A stretch of 17,839 bases of DNA from NCBI GenBank assembly GCA_026770575.1, contig MU657662.1, positions 8,386 to 26,224 on the forward strand. The letters run 5' to 3'. The position numbers and the translations under genes were made by a program. The DNA comes from Pelagophyceae sp. CCMP2097 (Eukaryota; Sar; Pelagophyceae). The notes beneath the pieces were generated by a model. That model did not search any database. It saw only the letters and a list, made by a program, of their open reading frames with translations, and was not told the DNA's origin. Every line of letters starts with the position of its first letter. Position 1 is the first letter of the stretch. Below, in pieces: positions 8,911 through 16,390 of the stretch.

Positions 8911-10977
8911 ATGGCGGACCTCGCGGACGCCCTGCTGGCGAGCCTGCCGGAGAAGAAGCAGAGGCTGGCGACGGCGATGTTGGTTGGGTTTCAGCCGCGG
9001 GAAAGGGAAGTCGTCGTAAGAGTCCTTCTGGCCATGCCCCCAAACGCGCGCCTCGACGCCGTCCGCGTCATCGACGGTTTGATGAGGCAGACCGACGCCG
9101 AGACGTGCACGGAACTGTGCGTGCATCCCGGATTCCGCGTGCTCGCGGCGAGGTTGGCCGCGCAGGGTCGACGCGTTCCGCGAGGCGCCCGACGAATGCC
9201 AAGACCTCGTCGCGCTGCGCAAGTACCTCCACCTCGAGCCCTGGTGCGACGTGCTCAGGTAAGCGCCGCGGAGCCGCGGACCGAAAGCCGAGGCGTCGCC
9301 GAGCGGAGGCCTCGCCTCGAGCCGAGACGTCGCGCCGTCGCCGCGCCTCGAGGCGCCGTGGCATCTGGCGCTACTAGGTTGCCGGCGGAGGACCGGGGCG
9401 CGCTGCTGCGACACGTGCACGGGATGGCGGACGCGGACCGTTTGGACCTCGGCGTCCGCCTGGGCAAAGGCGTCGTGCCCGCAGGCGCATTACTCGAACT
9501 CCTAGACGAGGATTTAGACCCAAGGTGCACGCTCTGCCGCTTCAAGCGGGAGACGGAGGCGTACTTTATACAGTGCCAGGGTTCGGACAGAGCGCGGAAG
9601 TCCGAAAAAGTGCTTTTCGCGCACTCGAGCCATCTCTACGCTTTTGAGCGCGAGGCCGCCGCTACGCCAACGACGCTGGACCCGCGGCGCGAGACGCTGC
9701 TCTGGCGTTTAGGCTTGGACGAGTCGGACTTCGGAGTGTTTTGGGGTCCGGAACTCAACGGCGCGAGACGCCTAAGAGTAGATGCATCGACGGCGTGCGA
9801 CGGTTGTCGCGCTGAAGTTTATGCGTTTATGATAGAGGTCGGCAACGACGTGGAATTGTACCACCTCAAAGGCGCCAAGAAGCTCTCGGCTCTCCAAGCG
9901 AAACGGGACCTGGACAAGCACCGAGCGGCGTGGTGGACGCTGGAGAAGCACCGCACGGACCTCTGCTTCCTGCTGCGGTGCGTCGCCGACATCCAGCGCC
10001 ACGGCCGCGGCCGACGCAAGCGGGCCGTCGTGCAGCACGAGGTGGACCTTTCAACGGCTGCCGTCTTCGCAAAGCGCTCTTTGGAACTCGGTCACCTCGG
10101 CGACTTGCGCGCGGAGACGCGCGTCCGCGGCCACAAGTGGTTCGGGTTCGACGAGCGCGAGCGCGCGGAAATTTTGAGAAAGCGCGGCCTGTACGCCCAA
10201 CTCCAGAACCTCCGCGACCCGGGCGACGTCTCTGTTGCCGACCTTCATCAGAGGTGGCAGCGCGTCCAGGTCGAAGACGGCGGCGTCTCGACGCGGAAGC
10301 GCGAGTTTGACGAAAACGGCGTCCCTCTCACGGCCGAGGCGGCGGCGCATGTCTTTGGCACGGCGCCTTATGTGGTCGAGGACGAGACGGACGTCATCCG
10401 TCACGCAAAGCGCGAGGCGTTGGCCTTTGAGAATTCGGCGGAGACGACAAAGTCCGTGTTTGCGTCGCACGATGCCGCCGTCAAGAGAGCGGACTTTGTT
10501 TCTGATGTTGAGCGATGGCGGGACGAGGCCAATCTCGTCGACGACCGCCGCAAAAAGGTAGAGGACCAGGCCGCGGCGGGAAAGGCCGAGCGCGCGCGGC
10601 TTAGAGCGACGAAAAAGGTCGAGATGGCCGCGCTGCGAGACGCGCTTCGGCGCGACGGTTTGGACCGGACCCTCGCAGGACACGAGGCGGAGCGAGACCT
10701 CGCCGACCGCCGGCGCATCCAGCGAGAAGTGGAGCGCCGCGAGCGCATATCCATGACGCTGGAGGAAGCGGCGCAGACGGCCATCGACCGCTTCTGGGGG
10801 CTCCCGACTGCGCTCGAGAAAGTGCGTCGGGCCGACGAACTCCAAAGGCTCGTCTGGTCCTCGCGAGTCCAAGCAGCGCACACGGTCATGCGCAAGACCG
10901 CCGCCGTCGCGCCGCTCTACAAGGCCCGCGACGAACTCGAACGACGCCTGCCGCCGCTCGCCGACGACGTTCGATGA
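8911..10977 (+). CDS. Unrecognised 632-residue protein with two CxxC pairs and a coiled coil
   Basis: Family not recognised. Inferred exons: 8911-9116, 9166-9258, 9378-10977, all phases agreeing. The ATG at 8911 was chosen because it opens a regular helical N-terminus (MADLADALLASLPEKKQRL) and no in-frame ATG lies above it in this exon. Residues 1-140 look all-helical and could be an adaptor-like fold. CTLC (C150, C153), C166 and CDGC (C240, C243) could form a zinc site whose pairs are about 90 residues apart, bracketing a mixed segment with FGVFWGPELNG. From about 260 the protein is strongly charged and helical, with long heptad-like stretches around 460-600 rich in Arg, Glu, Lys and Asp. 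There is no signal peptide or membrane segment, so it is probably cytosolic, cytoskeletal or axonemal; that is a guess from composition. Its 3' end faces the RF3 gene with only 33 bases between. Confidence 0.8.
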   Translation: MADLADALLASLPEKKQRLATAMLVGFQPREREVVVRVLLAMPPNARLDAVRVIDGLMRQTDAETCTELCVHPGFRVLAARLAAQGRRVPRGARRMPRPRRAAQVPPPRALVRRAQVSAAEPRTESRGVAERRPRLEPRRRAVAAPRGAVASGATRLPAEDRGALLRHVHGMADADRLDLGVRLGKGVVPAGALLELLDEDLDPRCTLCRFKRETEAYFIQCQGSDRARKSEKVLFAHSSHLYAFEREAAATPTTLDPRRETLLWRLGLDESDFGVFWGPELNGARRLRVDASTACDGCRAEVYAFMIEVGNDVELYHLKGAKKLSALQAKRDLDKHRAAWWTLEKHRTDLCFLLRCVADIQRHGRGRRKRAVVQHEVDLSTAAVFAKRSLELGHLGDLRAETRVRGHKWFGFDERERAEILRKRGLYAQLQNLRDPGDVSVADLHQRWQRVQVEDGGVSTRKREFDENGVPLTAEAAAHVFGTAPYVVEDETDVIRHAKREALAFENSAETTKSVFASHDAAVKRADFVSDVERWRDEANLVDDRRKKVEDQAAAGKAERARLRATKKVEMAALRDALRRDGLDRTLAGHEAERDLADRRRIQREVERRERISMTLEEAAQTAIDRFWGLPTALEKVRRADELQRLVWSSRVQAAHTVMRKTAAVAPLYKARDELERRLPPLADDVR

Positions 10978-11010
10978 CGCTCGTCTGTTTAAAAATGTTT
11001 TTACGTGTGG

Positions 11011-13378
11011 TCATGCCAAAATGGCCGGCGGCAGCGCCCAGGGCGCGAGTTCGAGGCCGAGCTTGGCGTCGTTCTCGAGGCGCTCGACGGTAAACACGTT
11101 GCGGAACAGGAGCACCGGGCGGCCTAGGAGCACAGGCGTCTGGCGAGGCCCGCGTCTGGCGAGGCGAGTGGAGTGTCTTGCGAGGCAAACGGAGCGTCTG
11201 GCGAGGCAAGCGCCTTGCGAGGCGAACGGAGTGCCTCGCTCGAACACCAGTCCCCCGCGCATGCGCGCCTTTCCGACTTTTTGGGATCGACGCACCCCAG
11301 ACGTCTTCTGCCTCGAAGACGGCGGCGAGGGCGCCCGCTTTCTTGGCGTCCTCGACGGCGGCCCACGCCTCGGCGGCGGGCGCGTTGGGCTTGACCCACC
11401 GCGCGATGGTGTAGCCCACGCGCTCGATGCTCGTCGCGACGCCTGCGCATCGCGTGTCAACGGCCGGGGTCGGAGCCGTGCCCGAGGGGGCACTCTGCGA
11501 TGCAGGCGCAACACGCACCGTATTCGCCCTCCATGCGGTCGACGACGACTTCGAACTGCAGCACGCCGACTGCGGCGAGGAGCGGGTCCGCGCCCTCGCC
11601 GTCGCCGCGCTGCCTTAAACGCTGTACCGCGCCCTCATTCAGCAGCTGGTTCAAACCCTTTGCAAGCGACTTGCGGTTCGTCCCGACCTCGGTCGGTCTC
11701 AAGTAGCCGAAAACTTCCGGGGAGAAGGACGGGATGGGCTCGAACTGCACATTCGCCCCCGTGTGCAGCGCGTCGCCAATCTGAAACAGCCCCCCCGCGG
11801 GGTTGTTCAGGCCGATAATGTCGCCGGGGAAGGCCTCGTCGACACCGTCGCGGCCGCTGCCGAAGAGCATGGCCGCCGTCGCCAGCGTCAAGGACCGGCC
11901 GGAGCGCGCGTGCGTGCACTTCATGCCCTTGACGAACTTGCCGCTCACGATGCGCACGTACGCCATGCAGTCCCTGCGAAGCGGGCGTGCGGCACGGAGA
12001 AGAAGGCCTTCTTCGAATCAGCCTTTGGGGGCACCCTCGTCGCGGTCCCAAGCCGCCGCGCGCGCTTCTCGCACCTGTGCTTGGGGTCGAGGTTGGCCTG
12101 CATCTTAAAGACGTAGCCGCTGAACTCCTCGTGCGAGGGTTCCAACTTCGTCGTCGTCGTGAGCAGCGACCGCGCCGCGGGGCGCGACCCAAGCGTGATG
12201 AATTCGTGCAAAAACGGTTCCACGCCCGCGTCCGACATGGCAGACCCGAAATAGACCTGCGTTGACAAGCGTCGACACGGGCCCGCGCGGGAGGAGGGAG
12301 ACGCGCCGCGGTCTGTTCGCCGGCCATGAGCTTGGCCTCGCACAACGGCGCCGTCAGCTCCGCCTGCGCGAAATGCGGCGCGTGGCTCCCACGACGCGCC
12401 GTCCCCGGCGAGAGCCCCGCATCGGGTCACGGAGCGTCTTCTGGGAGTAGCAAGGAGGCACTTACGATAAGGACGAGATCTTCTTTGAACTTTTCCAGTA
12501 GCTCTTGGTCATCAATCGCGGCCGCCACCGCTTCTTCGTCGTGCACGCTCAACTTGCGCACCAGCGCCTTTTGCCCGCGCGCGGACCGCTCGTACAGCCA
12601 CAGCTCTTCCGTGGCCGTTTCGTAGACGCCTCGGAAGCGTTCGCCGTCGCCGATTGGCCAAGTCCTCACTACAGTCTCCAGACCAAACTCGCGCTCGATT
12701 TCATCCAACACGTCCCAGGGAGGCATGGCCGGCCGGTCCATCTTGTTGACAAAGGTAAAGACGGGAAGGCCGCTGCGCTTCGCGACGCCGAACAATTTCC
12801 GCGTTTGAGGCTCCAGGCCCTTGCCACCGTCGACGAGCATGACGGCGTTGTCCGCCGCGCTCAAAGTGCGGTACGTGTCCTCTGAGAAGTCGGCGTGCCC
12901 GGGGGTATCCATCAGGTTGATGCGGGCGGCGTCGTACCTACGCACGCGCTCATCGCGCTCCGATTCCACGAGGCAGAAGCAACGCACTCAAAGGTGAGGC
13001 AGGTGCTGGAGATGGAGATACCGCGCTCGCGCTCCATCTTCATGAAATCCGAAGTGGACTTGCGCTGGTTGGCGCGAGCTCGGACCGCGCCGGCCTACGT
13101 TCGAAGCGCCGTCGGCCGTCCTGCACTCAAAACGCTCCTACGCCTCGGCCGCTTGCCATCTGGATGGCGTCGCCGTAGAGGAGGAGCTTCTCCGTGAGCG
13201 TGGTCTTGCCCGCGTCAGGGTGCGAGATAATCGCCAGATTCCGTCGCTTCGCGATTTCGTCCGCAGGAGCCGCATACGCAGACGCTCGACGCGCCACGAT
13301 CCGCCGCGGGCCATTCGGCCGAGGGCCCGAAAGCGCCTCGAGCGCCCGCGGCAGCAGCAACGACAGCCACAGCCGCAT
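11011..13378 (-). CDS. prfC: Organellar peptide chain release factor 3 (RF3, PrfC-type GTPase), eight exons
   Basis: Translational GTPase that removes class-I release factors from bacterial-type ribosomes after termination. Inferred exons on the minus strand: 13378-13157, 13094-12988, 12937-12466, 12363-12307, 12256-12075, 11973-11519, 11442-11296, 11123-11011, giving 584 residues with all phases consistent. Motifs: G1 SHPDAGKTT (52-60), an effector segment ending [13 protein letters not shown]3 DTPGH (120-124), G4 NKMD (174-177), then [26 protein letters not shown], and RF3 domain III ([14 protein letters not shown]). About 45 residues precede the bacterial start: a short hydrophobic, then Arg-rich leader with ASAYAAP, fitting an organelle presequence; plastid or mitochondrion cannot be decided. 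Introns 1 (13095-13156) and 4 (12257-12306) restore the conserved protein only with GC donors; the intron 4 donor may lie three bases further upstream. Intron 7 (11124-11295) holds a minisatellite. Confidence 0.92.
11135..11243 (-). repeat. 16- to 22-bp minisatellite in RF3 intron 7
   Basis: At least six imperfect copies built on GCGTCTGGCGAGGC follow one another inside the 172-nt intron at 11124-11295, for example at 11135-11150, 11151-11166 and 11189-11209. Copies alternate between a short form and a longer form carrying an extra ACGGAG or GTGGAG block, as expected for replication slippage with unit variants. Confidence 0.8.
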
Positions 13379-13487
13379 CGCGCGCCCGACTTACCCGACC
13401 CCGACGAGAACACTGGCAAGGGGTGCAATGTCGCCGAACTGGGATTTGTTTCCAACCTTCCAGACTCAGGGCTTTGCCGACGTTTTA
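13379..13487. other. Upstream flank of RF3
   Basis: This short stretch between the RF3 start codon and the first large repeat should contain the RF3 5' leader and core promoter. No TATA-like box or other recognisable element is visible, and the repeat block begins about 110 bases upstream of the start. Confidence 0.4.
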
Positions 13488-14352
13488 CCACCGAAGCGAA
13501 ATCTCCGTGCGGCTTTTTGCTGATGGCTGCCCGACCTCCGTACCGACGTCCGTGCGGCCTCCGCGATGACGATGCGACTGCCGAATCCCGTTTGACTTCA
13601 CTGCGGACGTTTTGCGCGGCCTCCGCGCCGTTTGTTTTTGCGGCCCTTTTTCCGACGGCCGTCTGGCCTCCATACTGACGTTTATGAGGCCTTCGCGCCG
13701 ACGATGATGCGGTTTCCATGCCGTCGCGCGTGCTGCCTTTGTGGTTGTTTTAATACTGCCCAACGTCCTGGCAGTCCGTGCGATCCCGTGCTGTCGGCCG
13801 ACCGGCCCCTGGTCTGCCGCCCGTGCGGCTTCTGTGCTACCACCCGTGCGGCTTTTGTGATGATGGCCGTGGCGCCGACGGTGCCGCCGTCGATGCCGCA
13901 TCTGTGCTGTCTCCCGTCTGGTTTCTTTGCCGACGTTCAAGTTTGCGATACCACCGAAGCGAAATCTCCGTGCGGCCTTTTGCTGATGGCCGCCCGACCT
14001 CCGTACCGACGTCCGTGCGGCCTCCGCGACGACGATGCGACTGCCGACACCCGTATGGTTTCAATGCGGATGTTTGCACGGCCTCCGCGCCGTTTGTTTT
14101 TTGCGGTTTCTTTTTCCAACGGCCGTCTGGCCTCCATGCTGCCGATTGTGCGGCCTTTCGCGCCGACGATGATGCGGTTTCCATGCCGACGCTCGTGCTG
14201 CCTTGTGGTCGTTTTAATACTGCCCCACGTCCTGGCAGTCCGTGCGATCCCGTGCTGTCGGCCGACCGGCCACTGGGCTGCCGCCCGTGCGGCTTCTGTG
14301 CTACCACCCGTGCGGCCTTTGCGATGATGGCCGTGGCGCCGACGGTGCCGCC
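13488..14352. repeat. Two ~400-bp direct repeats, offset about 463 bp
   Basis: Copy 1 covers about 13488-13888 and copy 2 about 13951-14352. Both begin CCACCGAAGCGAAATCTCCG and end GACGGTGCCGCC; the offset is 463 at the start and 464 at the end, with small compensating indels and scattered substitutions in between. Inside each copy a CCGTGCGGC-type motif recurs every few tens of bases, so the unit itself probably arose from a shorter degenerate repeat. Open frames cross the block on both strands, but none has a recognisable domain and the indels change frame between copies, so I do not call a gene. Confidence 0.85.
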
Positions 14353-14379
14353 CTGTGCTGATTACCGAGTGGTTCGCCC

Positions 14380-14891
14380 GACGGCACGGTGGACCCGGCG
14401 CTCGGCCTCGACGTGTAGCACCTGTCCTCGCCCGTGCCCTCGCTGCATGACGGCGTAGTGGACCTGGCGCTCGGCCTCGACGTGCAACACAAGGACCCGA
14501 TTGTGCCCTCGCTGCCCGACGGTGCGGTTGACACGGCGTTTGGCCCTGACGCGCAGCACCTGGGCCCGCCCGAGCCCATGCTGCTCGACGGCGTCGCGGT
14601 GGACCCGGTACTCAGCCTCGACGCGCAGCACCTCGATCCGACTGTGCCCACGCTGCCGCGCTCGGCCTCGACGTGCAACACAAGGACCCGATTGTGCCCT
14701 CGCTGCCCGACGGTGCGGTTGACACGGCGTTTGGCCCTGACGCGCAGCACCTGGGCCCGCTCGAGCCCATGCTGCTCGACGGCGTCGCGGTGGACCCGGT
14801 ACTCGGCCTCGACGCGCAGCACCTCGATCCGACTGTGCCCACGCTGCCAGACGGCGCCGCGGTGGACCTGGCGCTCGGCCCCGACGTGCAG
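14380..14891 (+). repeat. Array of eight ~69-bp units with protein-like periodicity
   Basis: Units start with GACGG at 14380, 14449, 14518, 14587, 14709, 14778 and 14850, plus a 5'-truncated unit at 14658-14708. Most are 69-72 bases. Read forward, each encodes about 23 residues of the type DGVAVDPVLGLDAQHLDP followed by TVPTLP, with G/C-biased third positions. The reading is broken by a TAG in the first unit and by a frame shift at the truncated unit. It may be a decayed repeat exon, a noncoding satellite, or part of an intron of the gene fragment that follows. Confidence 0.85.
14467..14848. repeat. Near-perfect 191-bp head-to-tail duplication
   Basis: Bases 14467-14657 are repeated at 14658-14848 with only two mismatches seen by eye (CCCGCCCGAG versus CCCGCTCGAG, and ACTCAGCC versus ACTCGGCC). 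The copies are contiguous with nothing between. 191 is not a multiple of three or of the 69-base unit, so the event created the truncated unit and the frame shift in the array. Confidence 0.92.
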
Positions 14892-15223
14892 CTGCCGACG
14901 TTTTCACCGACATACTCTTCCTGGCCAAGATCATCTTTGACGCGTTCCAAGTTCACGCTGGACATGCTCTCTGTTGCAGCAACAACAGCCTATAAGTCTT
15001 GCAGACTATCTACTTTAGCTCGGAGGCAAAAGAGGAAAACACGGAGGAAAGGACCCAGGCCATGCTCTGGGCCGGTACGCGGTACATCCTCATCCCGAAT
15101 GATCTCGAAAAAGCCGCTGACGCCCCCGCCCCCCAACCGGCAACGCCAACGAACCACGACCGAAGTGCCAAAGTGACTGGGCACCCATACCACCGCGAGG
15201 AGACGCCGCGCTATATGTGCTGA
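14891..15223 (+). CDS. Possible two-exon 3' end of an unrecognised gene
   Basis: Two frames join cleanly across a 54-nt GT-AG intron (14951-15004), a typical length here. The first, about 14891-14950, reads AADVFTDILFLAKIIFDAFQ, a hydrophobic protein-like helix. The second, 15005-15223, reads TIYFSSEAKEENTEERTQAM and continues through LWAGTRYILIPNDLEKA into a Pro/Ala-rich tail and a stop. The join is phase 0. A GTGCAG that could act as a splice acceptor sits at 14886-14891, at the end of the ~69-bp array, so the array may be upstream exon or intron. No family was recognised and no upstream exon or start codon was found; it may equally be a gene relic. Confidence 0.35.
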
Positions 15224-15549
15224 CGCGCTCTCCGAGGCCTTGACTCCGGGCCTCTAGGCCTGGTTGCCGACCTTTGACTCGGGTTTGGCGGTTATTCCCT
15301 TTTGGGCCAGCCCCACCCAGGGTGGATTTTAAGCAAGCAAGCTCCAACACGCCTCTCCTGCTCTACGCCTCGCGTTCCAGGGGTTGCTTGGTCCACCGGG
15401 CCCACCCTAGCCCAGTCTTTCCGACGGGAGTCGTCGAGTCGTGTCAGTTCATCTTCGTACTTACAATCGTATCAATCGGTGTGCCTCGGGGGCCCTTTAG
15501 CGCGCGGCAGGCTCGGCGCGTCGCCTCGGCCGCCGCCGGTGCGGGCGCG
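15224..15549. other. Intergenic region, nothing recognisable
   Basis: These 326 bases lie between two convergent reading frames. Several open frames cross it without domain similarity or coding-like composition. I see no repeat, RNA gene or clear signal. Confidence 0.45.
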
Positions 15550-16189
15550 CTAGTGCTTCTTGGCGCGGCCTTCGTCGTCCGATTCGGAGTCGCTCCAGCG
15601 CACCGTCTCGTCGGACTGCGACGCGGCGGGCGCGACGTGCACGGGTTCGTCGAGTTCGGCGGGTTCGTCGCCTAGACCGCGCTCCGAATCAAACTTGGAG
15701 CGCGGCGCCGCCGCCGCGCCGCCGCGCGGCAAGATTCGGCCCTCACCCAATTTGTCACCCAGGTCGGCGTCTTTGTCGCAGTGGAAATGGACGACAGTGG
15801 CTTTGGGCGGACCCGTGTTCTACGGAAACGTCGCTCGGAGACTGCCGGCACGCCGCCTTCGGGCTAAAGTCTCTCCGAGCGGAAGAGTCTCGCTCCGATC
15901 GGGAGAGCCTCGAGGGGCCTTTCGACCGCGCGGCTGCGCGCATCGACGAGGGGCACGATGTAGTCGTAAGCCCCGACGGGCGTTTCACCGGCCACGTCGG
16001 ACGCCGGCTCGTCGACCATGACGAAGCAGCCGCACTCCTGCGCCCCGCAAAAATGAGCGCGCGCCGCCGCGGCCCCGACGGGGAGAGTCTGGCTTTCCCG
16101 GGCCTGGATGAAATGGTTCGCACCGGGTTGGCGTCGCATGCGAAGAGCCAGTTCCACGGCCGCGCCAGCGAGTACGAGCCATCCGCCAT
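15550..16189 (-). CDS. Unrecognised 148-residue protein, three exons
   Basis: Family not recognised. Inferred exons on the minus strand: 16189-16124, 16037-15927, 15819-15550, all phase 0, with GT-AG introns of 86 and 107 nt. The start MADGSYSLARPWNWLF is the first convincing ATG, although the frame stays open above it, so an upstream exon is possible. The first 85 residues look globular, with Trp, Cys and aromatic residues (WNWLFACDANPECGCF, GAYDYIVPLVDA, ATVVHFHCDKDADLG). Five Cys and two His lie here, but the spacing fits no metal-site pattern I know. The last 60 residues are disordered and acidic, with WSDSESDDEGRAKKH at the end resembling a casein-kinase-2-type serine/acidic stretch. It lies 201 bases downstream of the WD40 gene on the same strand. 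Confidence 0.6.
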
Positions 16190-16390
16190 GCCGACAAAAT
16201 GCCGCTTGGACCGACAAAGGCCACGCCGCGACGACTGCGGGGCCACGGGTTCCAATCCAAGCGTTTCTTGCGGCCCAAAATCTTGCAAGAATCCGAGATG
16301 GGATTAAATGCGATCCTCGGGGATGTCAAGGCGCCGGCGGACTCGTGTGACAAGGAGAATTGGGAAGGGGCCTTGTTTACGGAGTGCACG

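Noticed and set aside
9153..9165. A 13-nt GT...AG segment that would repair the frame in the 632-residue gene
   Set aside because: A 49-nt intron at 9117-9165 with a GTGCGT donor uses the same acceptor, also restores the frame and matches the usual intron size here. A 13-nt spliceosomal intron would be implausibly short.
13138..13719. Open frame running from inside RF3 into the direct repeats
   Set aside because: It is in a different frame from the conserved RF3 sequence and continues into repeat DNA.
13632..14458. Long plus-strand frames of about 230 residues through the direct repeats
   Set aside because: They are Cys/Arg/Pro-rich without domains. The two repeat copies are read in different frames, so there is no sign of selection on a protein.
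13488..14891. CRISPR array or transposon as the source of the repeats
   Set aside because: There are no regular unique spacers, terminal inverted repeats, target-site duplications or transposase-like sequence.
14362..14934. 190-residue minus-strand frame through the 69-bp array
   Set aside because: It shifts between two unrelated Arg-rich periodic readings at the 191-bp duplication. The plus-strand reading has better third-position bias, though neither is certain.
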